Source of the DNA: Ailanthus altissimus
Lineage: Eukaryota > Streptophyta > Magnoliopsida > Sapindales > Simaroubaceae
NCBI GenBank assembly: GCA_946807835.1
Contig: OX327690.1
Location: forward strand, 7,908,501 to 7,972,500
Length of the DNA: 64,000 bases
Direction of reading: 5' to 3'
Part shown: positions 35,691 through 47,814 of the stretch, piece by piece
Numbering within the stretch: the stretch's first letter is position 1
How the letters are laid out: every line of letters begins with the position of its first letter
Notes under the pieces: generated by a model
What the model saw: only the letters and a program-made list of their open reading frames with translations
What the model was told of the DNA's origin: nothing
The model's database searches: none
Translations under genes and position numbers: made by a program

Positions 35691-37430
35691 CTCTACATAA
35701 TGCTCTTATGATAAAGTGAGACCATTAGATGTTCTCATAATCTTTACCCCAAGTATAACATTAGCTTTTTAAAAAAAATTTATATCAAATACAAATGAAA
35801 GTGTATAAATTATAGTGTTTATTAAATATTTTGTAACTCTATCTAAGAGACTACAATGCTTTTTTTTTTTGAATTTTGAGTATATCTGCTCAATCTCTCT
35901 ATAGCATATGCTATATCAGGTCTAGTAGTATTCATCAAATACATGAGACTACCAATGAGTTAAGCATAACAGTTCTAATTATCACTATGTTCTACATGCT
36001 TTTGAAGTTTAACACTAGCATTATAAGGTGTTGCTATAATTTGTATACCGTGTATCCAAACTTCTCAAGAAACTTCTCTACATAGTGCTCTTGTGAAAAA
36101 GTGAGACCATTAGATGTTCTCATATCTTTACCCCAAGTATAACATCAGTTTTTTTAAAATTTTTCATATCAATTAAATTGATAGAAAATTCTTAATCTCA
36201 ACTATTACTTCTATATTAGCACTGAATATAAGCATATAATCCACATATAAACATATAATCACATATCTGTTAATATCAAAGATTTTATAATACACACATT
36301 TGTCAGAATCATTTATCATAAAACCATTTGATACAAGAGCATTGTTAAACATTTTATGCCACTGTTTTGGTACTTGCTTCAAGCCATACAAAGACTTTAC
36401 TAACTTATATACTTTATGCTCTGTACCAATACCAATACAACCTTCCAGTTGTTCCATATAAATCTCCACTTTTAAATAACCATTTAAAAATGTAATCTTT
36501 ACATCCATTTAGTGTATGAACAAATTATTTATTGCAGCTAATGTAATCAAAATTCTAATAGATGTAATTCTAGTAACTGGAGCATAAATATCAAATCATC
36601 TAAGTTTTTCTTTTGAGTGAACTCTTTGGCAATCAATCTTGCCTTATACTTCTCAATAGTCTTACAACATTCATTTTTTTTTTTGAAGATCCATTTACAA
36701 CCAATAGACTTGGAACCCAGAAGTAAATTAACTAGTTTCTTAAAGTGATTGTTACTTGTGGAATCCTGATGTTTATTATCTTGATTATCACATTCTACTA
36801 AATTGATTTTAGAAACTAATTCTTTGGTCTTTTCTATGTTCTCCCTTTGACAATTCTTTTCTTCAATTTTAATGTATACAATTGAATCTTCCAAAGTTAA
36901 ATTCTTCATTTTATATTTGTTACTTTTCTTATAATCCTTCTAGGATTCAGACAACTTTTTTATTAAACAACTTACAATAAAAGGTTCAGGAAGAATAATA
37001 TTTTTATTTTTTTAGACCATTTAGTAAAAGATGATAATCATATATTTGTGTAATGACCTTTTTTTCTTAGACATTTTAAAGTCTAAAAAATTTGCTACCA
37101 CATACTTTTGGGCACTAGCATCTTCTATAATATACTTTTTCTTAAGTTGAGCCCATAACTCATGTGCATCCTTATATGTGGAGTAAACATCATATAATTC
37201 ATTAGATAATGTGTGAAGAATTATGTTACAGCATACCTTATTTGCCTTATTCCATTTAGGGAACTCCTCTTTGTAGTTGTTTGCAATAGCCTCAAGATGA
37301 GGAATGGTAAGAAATTTGGCTAGACCCATTACATCAAGGGTATCATACACCCAATCTTTCCATCTCTTGAAATGTTTTCCATCAATGGTGGGATCTTCAT
37401 AGCCTCTGAAAAATACTTTGCTACAACTAT
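35690..37430 (-). pseudogene. Internally deleted copia gag-pol pseudogene
   Basis: On the minus strand the order is gag (37,350-37,021: KFLTIPHLEAIANNYKEEFP, WNKANKVCCNIILHTLS, YDVYSTYKDAHELW), then a jump to the RT N-terminus (36,909-36,547: CKWIFKKK, KYKARLIAKEFTQK), RT (36,508-36,173: DVKITFLNGYL, KSLYGLKQVPKQWH, LYVDYMLIFS) and the RT/RNase H link near 36,160-35,880 (EHYVEKFLEKF, SLMYLMNTTRPDIAYA). Integrase is missing between gag and RT. The catalytic YVDD is changed to YVDY, so RT would be dead. Stops and frameshifts occur. A 100-bp piece at 35,690-35,790 duplicates 36,070-36,180. Confidence 0.85.
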
Positions 37431-37459
37431 TAACAAAGATTCGCTTATAGTATCTATGT

Positions 37460-38150
37460 GTACGTGATAAAAAATAGTTTAATATTAATAGTCAAATGTT
37501 CTATATATGGGAAATACACATGGATATAAATAAGTAACGTTTGAAGTTAAGGCATACTATGCACTGTCCTTAAACTATTTCTACCCCCACTTTGATTATA
37601 ATCAAATATACAAATGGATTTGTTAGTAGGATAGTTTCAAGATTCAATAACTTATGAGAAAGTATTAGGTGCACTTTAAATACTCTGCTTGGAACACAAG
37701 TGTTTTAAACATAGAAAATGTTGATAAGAGAAGTTAATTCCTTGTTTCAAATGTGCTTGTAATATTTATAAAGTTGTATGTGTCTCTTTAGATAAACAAA
37801 ACACTTCTTTAAAATGTTACATCATATAAAAAGAGTAGGTGACTTTTTAGAGAGTCACCAAATCCAATTCTGGGTGTTATGGTGCTCATCCTTAATGCTG
37901 CAGTGCTTAATGGCTATTGTTGAGCATAGCCTGACTGGGCGTCACAATGCTCCTTCTAGTGACTGGAGCGCCGAGAAGCTTAGCCTTATAGCTGGACCAT
38001 TGCGGCACCAAGCCCAGTGCTGTAGTGCCTAAGTCTTTTAGGACTTGAACACTTCCTCTTTGTCCCTATTTTCTTTTCTCGGCTATTTCTCTCTACTCTA
38101 ATGCTTGATTTTACACATGTATTTAAAATACACTATTAAATTCCAACAAC
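37460..38150 (-). other. LTR-like segment with a GC-rich word array
   Basis: It contains minus-strand TATA-like DNA near 37,765 and, at 37,880-38,035, five GC-richer words such as GTGTTATGGTGCT, ATGCTGCAGTGCT and GTGCTGTAGTGCC. The order matches the U3 regions of the LTRs listed elsewhere. It lies just upstream of the copia gag relic, so it may be that element's 5' LTR. No clear primer site or TG/CA ends were found. Confidence 0.4.
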
Positions 38151-38199
38151 AACAATTACAAGCTAAAACTTATACACATTAGCAACAATCTTCCTAATA

Positions 38200-39330
38200 A
38201 TTTCAGAGCCTCAGTAGAAAGAATAGTTCATATCCCAAGGAATTTTGAGAAGGGTCAAGGCAGTAGGGCTCAATTTACCAACATGTTTCAACCTATGTTC
38301 ATAAGGCCTCCGAATCACACCCTAGTAAACAAGAATGATATTTTGAGAAAGGATCTTGATAGATGCCTGGGAATGGTGAATGGTTGATGACTAAGGCTAA
38401 CAAAAAGACTATTGTCAAGCTAACTTCTATTAACAGAGGCATGATAATGGTAGTCATGCCTATGGTAGAGGTAATAGATCCTGATCTTCTATTGTAAAGT
38501 TTATTTTAGAGGAAAATTTTGTAAACACTAATATAATCTTTGGTGTTTTTCAGATGATGTAGAACTTTGGGAAGCTGAGTGAATATAAAATATAACATAT
38601 AAGGGAATTGATTGATTTAAAGGGCTAGATAGAGATCTAAAAAAGATTGAAGAATGATATTGAAGAGCTAAAATAGCAGATGGAAGAGAAGAATAGAGTG
38701 ATTATTCAAAAAGAAAACCAATTGGAGGAGAGTATTCAAAGTTGGAAGGTAGCAAAAGAATTAGCTACTAAAACAAGAGATAGAGCAGAAGAATGTGAAA
38801 AAAGTTCTAAGGGTTTAAAGGAGGAATTGAAGGGTCTAAAGGACAAGGTCCAAGAGCTTACAAATGAGAGTATAGATGAAAAGAAAGTGCTTTAACTCAC
38901 TAAAAAGGCATCAAAAAAAGAAAGAGAAAACTTTGCAAGAGAAAAATTACATTCAGAAAGCTTAACTATTCAACTACAAGCTACAAATAAGAAATTATCC
39001 AAAACCTAGGAAAAGAAACTCTCTTAAAAGTAAGGTTGCCTAAATTGGGAAAGAGAAAGATAAACTTTTTATCACCTTAGCAAAGAGGAGGGACAAAATT
39101 GGATGGGAAAACAAAGGTATACACTAGGGAAACCAAATATAAAGCCTTTAGATTAGATTTAGAAATGGTTCAGCCACTGGGCACCCTAAATCTATCTTTC
39201 TTAGGGATTACGATATGGCCAATGGGTCTTACTCGATGTGGTCATATCAACACTAAAATGCGAGACTACTATTTTTTTTACTTCAATACAATCCCTTCAG
39301 AAGAAGAAAAGGCACTGGTTGCTTAAATAG
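38200..39330 (+). pseudogene. Unrecognised broken gene with a coiled-coil segment
   Basis: Plus-strand frames at 38,680-38,895 (71 codons) and 39,099-39,326 (75 codons) are joined by more broken coding-like DNA. The first is strongly charged with a Lys/Glu heptad-like pattern (for example KGLKEELKGLKDKVQELTNE) and would form a coiled coil. The second has no known domain. I do not recognise the family; it could be a gag-like or host-derived transposon gene. Several stops break the frame. Confidence 0.35.
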
Positions 39331-40433
39331 ACTCAGACAAATGACCATCCATGTAGGATGAGAGTAAAGCATACTAGTTTTAGAGAATCTAGCACTTTAA
39401 TACAGTTAATAATACTCCAATAACTATTTAGGTAAAGCTAAATTTTGCCATAAACTCTTCATCTCATTGCTCCTTAAGTCTCCTTCAATAATTCCCAGGG
39501 CTATTAATCTCATAACATCATTTATAGAAAAGCTTCATCAATGTAGATTTCTCTTTCTCCCTCTACTATTTGAGAGTTACCTACACTAAAAGCTTCAACT
39601 GAGTTTTATGTTGCTATAGGATCAAAGGTTCAACAAGAATACAAGCTAAAGAGTCTACTGACAGATATGCTTAATAGGTCTTCCACTAATTTTTGAGACC
39701 ATAATCTCTTTTTTTTAGTCATATCTTGAAAACTTCGACAAATAAGTTTATCATAATACAATAATAAATCAAACAAAAGCTTAAGTAATTGTTGAATTTA
39801 TTAAAACACCAGCACATTTAACAATATATATGTATATATACATATATAAGGTTTTTATAATGTATTTGAAATACTTTTTTTCTTCAACATCACTATCCAT
39901 ATAAGTACCATTAAACCAAAGATCATCAGATACTGGTTTTTTGTTTGATGGTCTCACCACAGCCACATTTTCTCGGATAAAAATGCATGTAGCACCATCT
40001 CATCATACTTATCATTCGCTCCATACTTATTGGCTTGTTCAGTTACTTAACATACCACTAACTTATTTGCATCTGCTTAGTATTTCATATGAAAACTTGG
40101 TTCACAAGAGAAGTTAATATAAAACTATTAGATTCATTCTATCCAGTTAAGATCAACTATTGCTAACCCTAAATCACCAACCCTGACACTACTCATACTA
40201 TTAACTAATTGTACTTAGAAACAACCTTCTTCATATGAAATTATCAAGCTACTATATCTCAGCTATTGCCCAATAAAATGTTTATTGCTCATTATTAGGA
40301 TTTTTATCCATTGAACTTAAAACTTTGGTGCTTGTTGCAACAAATAAAGGTGTTGAAGAACCAATCTAAACCAATCAAACCAAATGATCCAATTTTTATT
40401 GGTTTCACTATTTGATCGAATTATATTGGATCC
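39331..40433. other. AT-rich spacer
   Basis: No gene is recognised. A short palindromic TATATATGTATATATACATA-type tract lies at about 39,824-39,848. The stretch ends at the copia LTR boundary. Confidence 0.5.
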
Positions 40434-41107
40434 TGTTGAAGTAAAAGCAATCAAACAAGCAAATATCCAAGTAATATAATGCAAAAATAAGCAATTAAGA
40501 AATCTGGAGACAGAAAGGTAAAAGAACAATATATAGAATTTACGTGATTCAAAAAATTGCCTACGTCCATGGCTAATAAAGATTACACTATCTTATTATT
40601 GAATCTCAAGGCACTCACAAAGTATGTCTTTTATAAGGAAGAACTCACTCTCTCTTGTAAACAATGGGTTTTTCTAACTAAGAATCACAAAGAATGTTAT
40701 GATCACAAATACACTTATGTTGATCACTAAAATATCACAAAGATCACAAAGATATATTTACAAGCCAATTGAAAGCTTTTATATAGGCTTTAGGACCACC
40801 CAGGTTAACCCTAAATGTGTGGGAGTCATTTTAGAGAGACTTGTAGCAAGTAGGAAACTCAACAAATAAGAAAGTCTTTTTTCCGCACTGGGTACCTTAG
40901 TGCCTACTCTCTTGAGCCGCGACGCTAGACCACCCCGCTCCGCATCGCGATGCTCAGGTACTATTTGAGGAGTCGCGATGCCCATACTTAGGTAGCTACT
41001 TCCGTGTTTTCACCTCATTTTACATCTGTTTTCGATCCTCTTGCACTCAACATACTTGGCTTGCTCTCTAAATTATATCCCAATAATTTTTAATCAACTT
41101 TTTCACA
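40434..41107 (-). repeat. 3' LTR of the copia element
   Basis: Starts TGTGAAAAAGTTGATT and ends CTTTTACTTCAACA on the minus strand. TATA box TATATAAAAG at 40,786-40,777. GC-rich words CCGCGACGCT, GCATCGCGATGCT and GTCGCGATGCC lie at 40,914-40,982, upstream of the TATA box. Confidence 0.85.
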
Positions 41108-41220
41108 AATCCCTTTCTTGAGTCAAATCATTAACAAAGTATCTCGATCTTTTATATCCGTATCTTCAATCACCCTCATATAGTAGTAACTCTGGTTAAG
41201 TTCCTACATAAAATGAACGT

Positions 41221-42775
41221 TGATGAACACATGAAAATGCATGTTGTTAAGAGATTCAATCACCATTTAATGTCACTAATTTTAGTGTTTTCTGTATTTT
41301 TAGCTTGAAATAAAGTGTTCTCCTTAAATTGTGATTAATGAATGTTATTTGGACAGGTTTAGGTAAACTGGACATAACTCTCAATGTAGAAATCGAAATG
41401 AAGAAATTCTTAAACTTGGTGCAACATGACTCAATCTTACACAAATTTGAAGAATAGTGGAAAAGCCAAATCCAACATGTTATGGGCCAAAAATTGAGAT
41501 ACAACAGAATCGGACTATAACTCTTACCCAGCTTGACCCAATTCACGTATTTAGACCGTATCTCACAAAATACGTACTCAATTGGTATAATTCTTAAAGC
41601 TGTGAATTGCTGACTTTACTATCAACAACTCGTATGTTTATGGTAAAGTCCAAATCAGCCGTTATCATGGACCAAATCGCATTGCAAATGGGTAAAATGG
41701 TTGTTGGCCGAATTCTGATGTATCTTTGGAAGTTTGCTCATATCTCATTGGATACTCATCCAATTTGCATGAAATCAGTGCCTATGGAAAGAAGAGTCAA
41801 AATTATACAACTTTCATGTCGGCTGCAGAAGTTGAATTGATCATTTACATTATCAAAAATATGCTGCAAGTGGATACACGAGTTATTGGCTTAAAATTAT
41901 TGAAGATTGATGTCATCCATGACATAAGTCCATTCATTGCCTATATAAGGAGACCCTTAGGACGTTTTTAATAGATAATTTCTCTCTTCTTTTATTCTCA
42001 TTAACATGTATTGTAATTTAGGCTAGAGTTCCTAGCAAGGCTAAGAGATGAACTTTTATGTGTAGTAAATCTACTTCCATGCTTTGATTCGGTGTGAAGA
42101 GCTATAAATGTTGTAAGTTTGGTTTTGATTAAACTCTTATCTATTTTATTTTCTATAATCCAGAAGTTATAATTCTCATGTCTCATATATGTTCAGTCAT
42201 GCTTTTCTTATGTGATTCATGTTGATTTATAATTGTTACTGGTTATATTGTTTTATATGTTAATCTTTTACTGCAGTATTGTCAATTTGATATATTGTCG
42301 ATCTTGGATAACATGTAAGGGCAATAAATGTTTGATATTCAAGTTAATATTTTACTGCAATATTGTCAAAATGATATATTGTCGATCTTAGATAACTTGT
42401 ATAAATAACATGATGTGTGTTAATGCTTGCAAAGAGTTTAACTAAATCAAATACATGTGTTATCAAATGTGCTATATATTACATACCTTCCGATTGATTG
42501 TTTGGGATGTGAAACTTTCAGTTGAGTTATAAATATCGAATCAAAGTATAGAGTAGATTTATAAAGCATAATTGTGATTCTCAAAGCCTTGCTTAAATCA
42601 TCATAAGACATTTTCCTCAATTCATAGACAATTCTATCTCATCCGTTTAAATCAATTAACCCTTTGCTACTGCTTTAATATTTTACTTCACTAACCTATT
42701 TTGCCAAGAGCTTCCTCATGGGATCGACACCTCAATCTATACTGCGATAGCCGCGTTATATTTTGAGCGTAAACA
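41221..42775 (+). repeat. 5' LTR of element B
   Basis: Begins TGATGAACAC and ends GAGCGTAAACA. It contains an internal two-copy repeat of about 58 bp at 42,259-42,316 and 42,345-42,403 (TTACTGCAGTATTGTCAA and TTACTGCAATATTGTCAA), present in both LTRs and so older than the insertion. Confidence 0.95.
41942..41948 (+). promoter_or_regulatory. Probable TATA box of element B 5' LTR
   Basis: TATATAA in the context GCCTATATAAGGAGACC, 721 bases into the LTR. The same box is at 51,223-51,229 in the 3' LTR. Transcription of the genomic RNA would start some 30 bases downstream, so U3 is about 750 bases. Confidence 0.7.
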
Positions 42776-42781
42776 AAAATT

Positions 42782-42799
42782 TGGCGCCGTTGCCGGGGA
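42782..42799 (+). promoter_or_regulatory. Element B primer-binding site (tRNA-Asp)
   Basis: TGGCGCCGTTGCCGGGGA, complementary to the 3' end of tRNA-Asp, lies 6 bases after the 5' LTR. It is identical to the site in element A. Confidence 0.95.
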
Positions 42800-42917
42800 A
42801 GCACACTAAGCGAAAGTCGGTTGCGATTATAAATACTAAAGTGGTAACTTTGTATATTTTCTTTTCTTTGCAAAATCTTAGTTTTATTTCCTTTGTTGTA
42901 ATTTATTTATTATTCAT

Positions 42918-43457
42918 GGTTGGTTCTACCACCTAATTTATTTTATTTTCTTTAGTTAATTTGTTATATGTTATATTATCTTAATGGCTGGTTTTACCGC
43001 CTAATTAGTTTATTTTCTGTTATCTATTTATCGCACTTTATTTTCTTTAGTTTATTTATTGCACTTTTTTTTTTAATGGCTGGTTTTACCGCCTAACTTC
43101 GTTCACTTTTTTTAATTTATTTATTGTACTTTTTTTTAGTTAATTTGTTGTATTTTCTTTTTATTTTGTGGCTGGTTCTACCGCCTAACTTAGTTTCTTT
43201 ATTTCTTATTGTACTCTATTTATTTATTGCACTTTTTTTTATTGTACTTTATTTTCATTTTCTTTTACGTATTTATTGCAATTTATTTTCTTTAGTTAAT
43301 ATGTTGTATTTTCTTTTTATGGCCGGTTCTACCGCCTAACCTTTTATTTATTTACTTATTGTATTTTCTTTTTATTATTTATTTATTGTACTTTTTTCGT
43401 ATTTTATAGTCTTTTGTTTAGTTATTGTATTTATATTTCATGGTTCGTCTTACCACC
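42918..43457 (+). repeat. Six-copy hairpin repeat in element B leader
   Basis: The 16-base motif GGYTGGTTYTACCRCC occurs at 42,918-42,933, 42,986-43,001, 43,078-43,093, 43,170-43,185, 43,321-43,336 and (with changes) 43,442-43,457, separated by T-rich spacers containing TTTATTTATTGCACTTT-like words. Each copy can fold as two 3-bp stems (GGC/GCC or GGT/ACC outside, GGT/ACC inside) with one bulge and a 3-base loop. Confidence 0.85.
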
Positions 43458-43545
43458 TAACTTATTTATATTTCTTGTTGTGTTTATTCCACTTCTTAAT
43501 TTTCCTTAAGCATTTCTTTCCTTAAAAAAAAAAAAATTAGGATGT

Positions 43546-43743
43546 ATGCATCGACCTAGAGACAAACGAGGAAGATTTGTGAGAGAACTAGAACTAGAAC
43601 TAGAACCACTCCCACAATTTGTAAGTGAAGAGAATTCACCTTCTAGTTCATCTTGTAATTCTAACACAATGAGCCAACACGAAGAAAACCCCGTTAGAAC
43701 TCTAAAAGATTACTTGCATCCTACTCGCACAGCCACACCATAA
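43546..43743 (+). CDS. Element B Gag N-terminal segment, closed by an in-frame stop
   Basis: 65 codons from an ATG after an A-rich tract: MHRPRDKRGRF, then a Leu-Glu repeat and a Ser-rich part, ending RTATP before TAA. The frame continues without further breaks into the main gag-pol ORF (43,792 is in phase). In related elements a serine codon precedes CIIFPPN here, so TAA most likely arose from TCA by one base change. Confidence 0.75.
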   Translation: MHRPRDKRGRFVRELELELEPLPQFVSEENSPSSSSCNSNTMSQHEENPVRTLKDYLHPTRTATP

Positions 43744-43791
43744 TGCATTATATTTCCACCTAACACACCACATTCGGATTTTAAACCTGGA

Positions 43792-46700
43792 ATGATGCAA
43801 CTTCTTCCCACTTTTCATGGTCTAGATAGTGAAAATCCTTATGTACATGTTAGGGAATTTGAAGAGGTAATTGCCACCTTCCATAGCCAACCTGAAGCCA
43901 TAGACACTGTTAGGCTTAAATTTTTCCCTTTTTCTTTGAAAGATAAAGCAAAGAGTTGGCTATACTCTTTGAGGCCGAGGTCTATAGGAACTTGGGCAGA
44001 AATGACCCAAGCATTTTTCAATAAATACTTCCCACAACACAAAACTAATGGCCTGAAAAGACAAATTTCTTCATTCTCCCAAAAAGACAGTGAAACCTTA
44101 TATCAAGCATGGGAAAGGTTTAAAGAGTTGCTAAATCTGTGCCCACACCATGGGTATGAAAATTGGCGCTTGGTTAGTTATTTCTATGAGGGACTCACAA
44201 TTAGAGAGCGCCAATTTGTTGAGATGATGTGTAATGGGGAGTTCCTTCACAAAGATCCCGAGGAAGCCATAGAATTCCTTAATGACTTAGCCGAAAAAGC
44301 CCATACATGGACTGGACCTAGCATTGCTGAAAGCACAAATAGGTCACGACCCAATGGAGTTTTCCATCTTAGGGAAGAGGATAACCTCAAAGCCCAATTA
44401 GAGGTCTTAACTAGGGAGTTAGAGGCCTTGAAATCCAAAGATAGAAGGGTCACCCACACGGTTGCTAGAGTTGAGTCACATGATGTCTGTTTTGTCTGTG
44501 GAGAAGCGGAACACTTAGCTCAGGATTGCCCCACGTATAGTGAGATGAGAGGGATATATAAGGAACAATGTAATGCCCTAGGGATGTACAAGAAGCCTTA
44601 TTCACCCTACTCTGAAACATATAATCCTAGCTGGAGAAACCACCCAAATTTCAGTTGGAAATCTGACCAAAAAGCCAACAACCAATGGAAACAAGAACAA
44701 CAAGCACCCAAGTCTTATGTTGCACCTCAATATAATGCACGACCAACTAGGAGTTCTTTAGAGGATACATTACAAGCATTTATGGAGGCACAAAGTAAGA
44801 CTAATCAAAAATTTGAAACAATTCTTGCACAGGTGGTGGACGAAAACAAAGAAATCAAGAGTCAAATCACAAAGTTGACCAGTGCCTTAACTGTACAAGA
44901 GCGAGGTAAGTTTCCATCTCAACCTCAATCCAATCCGAAAGGACAATTCATGGCACAAGCTTCTACTTCTGATGTTCAAAATCTCAAAGAAGTCAATGCC
45001 ATTACTACTCGAAGTAGTAAGATTGTAAGTGAGCCTACTCCTGAAATTAACACATCTACGAGTAGTAAAGATGCCCCCCTTGAAAAAGAGGCCACAATGG
45101 AAAAAGAGCCTGAAAGTAAGTTTTCAATCCCAGTGCCTTTTCCCAAGCTCTTCGACCGGTTGGGAAAAATTCAGAAATTCAAGGATAAACGGACTGGATT
45201 TTGGCAGCCACACTTTGAAGAATTGCCACGAGAGAGGGAGAGACCGAAACCATCAAACCTCAAGACACCACAAGTTGAGCTTTCTCCACTGCCCAAAGGT
45301 TTGAAACACGCATTCTTGGGACCAGGTGATACCTTTCCTATCATCATTTCTTCTGAACTTAGTGCTGAACAAGAGAAAAAATTGATAAAATTGTTAAAAG
45401 AACATAAGTCTGCATTAGGTTGGACCATAGCTGATATTAAAGGTATTTCTCCATTGATATGCTCCCATAGGATTCATTTAGAGGAAGGTTCCCAACCTCG
45501 TAGAGACCCACAAAGAAGACTTAACCCAACAATGAAAGAAGTAGTGAAGAAAGAGGTCTTGAAACTATTAGATGCGGGTATAATCTACCCAATTTCTGAT
45601 AGTCAATGGGTAAGTCCAACTCAAGTAGTTCCTAAGAAATCTGGGGTTACTGTTGTTGAAAATGAGAATGGGATACCTGTTCCAACTAGGGTAGTAAGTG
45701 GTTGGAGAATGTGTATTGATTATAGAAAGTTAAACACAGCCACTAGGAAAGACTATTTTCCATTGCCTTTTATCGACCAAATTTTAGAACGTGTAGCTGG
45801 ACATCCTTTTTATTGCTTTCTTGATGGGTATTCAGGGTATTACCAGATTGAGATAGCTATAGAAGATCAAGAAAAAACTACTTTTACATGCCCTTTTGGT
45901 ACTTATGCTTTTCGTAGAATGCCATTTGGATTATGTAATGCACCAGCTACTTTCCAGCGTTGCATGTTGAGTATTTTCTCTGATATGGTTGAAAAATGCA
46001 TGGAAGTCTTTATGGATGATTTGACTGTTTTTGGTAATTCTTTTGATTTATGCCTACTTAACTTGAAATCTGTTTTGAGTAGGTGTGAAGAAAAAGGACT
46101 TATGCTAAATTGGGAAAAATGTCATTACATGGTATCTTCAGGAATCGTTTTAGGGCACATTGTATCTGAAAGAGGGATAGAGGTTGACAAGGTAAAAATT
46201 GAATTAATCTCTAAATTACCTACACCTAAAACGGTAAAAGATGTCCGATCCTTTCTTGGACACGCTGGCTTTTACAGAAGGTTTATACAAAATTTTTCTG
46301 CCATATCTAGACCATTGTGTAACCTTTTGCTAAAAGATGCAGAATTTACTTGGACACAAGAGTGTGAGGAGGCATTTCGAACACTCATTGCCAAACTCAC
46401 CACCGCTCCTATCATGCAATCACCGGATTGGAACCTCCCATTTGAAATTATGTGTGATGCAAGTAATTATGCTGTAGGAGCAGTTCTTGGGCAACGGAGG
46501 GAGGGAAAACCCTTTGTTGTTTATTATGCTAGTAGGACTTTGAATGATGCTCAAATGAATTACACTACTACTGAAAAAGAACTATTAGCTGTTGTTTTTG
46601 CCTTAGATAAATTTCGTTCTTATTTGATTGGTTCACCTATTGTTATTTTTACTGACCACGCAGCCCTTAAGTACCTTCTTTCTAAGAAGGATGCTAAAGC

Positions 46701-47814
46701 CCGTTTAATTAGGTGGATTCTTCTTTTGCAAGAATTTGATATAACCATCAAAGATAAGAAAGGCGTTGAAAATGTTGTTGCTGATCATCTATCCCGCCTT
46801 GAGTTCACTGACTCTACTGATTTGCCACCCATTCGAGATGATTTTTCGGATGAACATCTTTTTGCTATAAGCCAAATACCTTGGTATGCACATATCGTAA
46901 ATTATTTGGTTTGTGGTGAACTTCCATCTGACTGGAGTGCACAAGATAAGCGTAAGTTCTTGGTTGAGGTACGTAACTTTTATTGGGATGATCCATATCT
47001 TTTCAAATACTGTCCTGACCAAATCATGAGACGTTGCATTCCTGAAAATGAAGTTTCTAGTGTCTTAAATTTTTGCCATAGTGCTGCTTGCGGTGGCCAT
47101 TTTTCTATGAAGAAGACAGCTGTGAAAATTTTACAGTGTGGTCTTTATTGGCCCACTTTGTTCAAAGACACTAATAATTTTTGTCGTTCCTGTGAAAGAT
47201 GTCAAAAGTTAGGTGCTTTATCTCGAAGAAATATGATGCCTCTTAACCCTATTCTTGTTATCGAGATATTTGACTGTTGGGGTATTGATTTTATGGGTCC
47301 ATTTCCTTCATCTTTTGGCTATCTTTACATCCTTTTAGCTGTTGACTATGTATCAAAATGGGTGGAGGCTGTAGCTTGTCGTACTAATGATAATACAACT
47401 GTGGTAAAATTCTTAAAAGAAAATGTGTTATCTAGGTACGGTACGCCACGTGTCATCATTAGTGACCAAGGAACACATTTTTGTAATCTTTCTTTTGAAG
47501 CTTTGATGCGCAGGTATGGTGTTCTTCATAAAGTTTCCACTGCATACCATCCACAGACAAATGGACAAGCCGAGCTAGCAAATAGAGAGGTTAAACAGAT
47601 TTTGGAAAAGACGGTTAACCCGAATCGCAAAGATTGGTCCCTACACCTTTCTGATGCATTATGGGTATATCGTACTGCATACAAAACCATCTTAGGAATG
47701 TCCCCATACCGGCTTGTTTATGGGAAAGCTTGTCATTTACCTGTTGAGCTAGAACATAAAGCTTATTGGGCTGTCAAAGCCCTTAACTTTGATTTGAATA
47801 CTGCAGGTCTCTAG
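43792..47814 (+). CDS. Element B Gag-Pol polyprotein without protease (gag, RT, RNase H, integrase)
   Basis: 1,340 codons, open throughout. Gag capsid region with [20 protein letters not shown] and [21 protein letters not shown] (residues about 40-120). Zinc knuckle [14 protein letters not shown] (C233, C236, H241, C246). A linker up to about residue 460 passes straight into the RT lead-in ([21 protein letters not shown]). RT motifs include [33 protein letters not shown] and the catalytic FMDD at 740-743. RNase H starts at D889 ([13 protein letters not shown]). Integrase has its HHCC zinc region near 1096-1140 and D1166, D1225, E1261, the exact D,D-35-E spacing. No DTGAS/DLGAS or ILGRPF protease motif occurs between gag and RT. 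Ends at TAG 47,812-47,814, before the integrase C-terminus. Initiation at 43,792 lacks the normal Gag N-terminus. Confidence 0.95.
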   Translation: MMQLLPTFHGLDSENPYVHVREFEEVIATFHSQPEAIDTVRLKFFPFSLKDKAKSWLYSLRPRSIGTWAEMTQAFFNKYFPQHKTNGLKRQISSFSQKDSETLYQAWERFKELLNLCPHHGYENWRLVSYFYEGLTIRERQFVEMMCNGEFLHKDPEEAIEFLNDLAEKAHTWTGPSIAESTNRSRPNGVFHLREEDNLKAQLEVLTRELEALKSKDRRVTHTVARVESHDVCFVCGEAEHLAQDCPTYSEMRGIYKEQCNALGMYKKPYSPYSETYNPSWRNHPNFSWKSDQKANNQWKQEQQAPKSYVAPQYNARPTRSSLEDTLQAFMEAQSKTNQKFETILAQVVDENKEIKSQITKLTSALTVQERGKFPSQPQSNPKGQFMAQASTSDVQNLKEVNAITTRSSKIVSEPTPEINTSTSSKDAPLEKEATMEKEPESKFSIPVPFPKLFDRLGKIQKFKDKRTGFWQPHFEELPRERERPKPSNLKTPQVELSPLPKGLKHAFLGPGDTFPIIISSELSAEQEKKLIKLLKEHKSALGWTIADIKGISPLICSHRIHLEEGSQPRRDPQRRLNPTMKEVVKKEVLKLLDAGIIYPISDSQWVSPTQVVPKKSGVTVVENENGIPVPTRVVSGWRMCIDYRKLNTATRKDYFPLPFIDQILERVAGHPFYCFLDGYSGYYQIEIAIEDQEKTTFTCPFGTYAFRRMPFGLCNAPATFQRCMLSIFSDMVEKCMEVFMDDLTVFGNSFDLCLLNLKSVLSRCEEKGLMLNWEKCHYMVSSGIVLGHIVSERGIEVDKVKIELISKLPTPKTVKDVRSFLGHAGFYRRFIQNFSAISRPLCNLLLKDAEFTWTQECEEAFRTLIAKLTTAPIMQSPDWNLPFEIMCDASNYAVGAVLGQRREGKPFVVYYASRTLNDAQMNYTTTEKELLAVVFALDKFRSYLIGSPIVIFTDHAALKYLLSKKDAKARLIRWILLLQEFDITIKDKKGVENVVADHLSRLEFTDSTDLPPIRDDFSDEHLFAISQIPWYAHIVNYLVCGELPSDWSAQDKRKFLVEVRNFYWDDPYLFKYCPDQIMRRCIPENEVSSVLNFCHSAACGGHFSMKKTAVKILQCGLYWPTLFKDTNNFCRSCERCQKLGALSRRNMMPLNPILVIEIFDCWGIDFMGPFPSSFGYLYILLAVDYVSKWVEAVACRTNDNTTVVKFLKENVLSRYGTPRVIISDQGTHFCNLSFEALMRRYGVLHKVSTAYHPQTNGQAELANREVKQILEKTVNPNRKDWSLHLSDALWVYRTAYKTILGMSPYRLVYGKACHLPVELEHKAYWAVKALNFDLNTAGL

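Noticed and set aside
41256..41546. 96-codon minus-strand frame in element B's 5' LTR, repeated at 50,537-50,827
   Set aside because: It is present in both LTRs by duplication and antisense to the element, without homology. Treated as a chance frame.
42918..43457. CRISPR-like spaced repeats in element B's leader
   Set aside because: The repeats are only 16 bases, imperfect, with T-rich non-unique spacers, in a plant retroelement leader; no cas genes.
46789..47022. Antisense frames within element B gag-pol
   Set aside because: Shadows of a long, clearly coding ORF on the plus strand.
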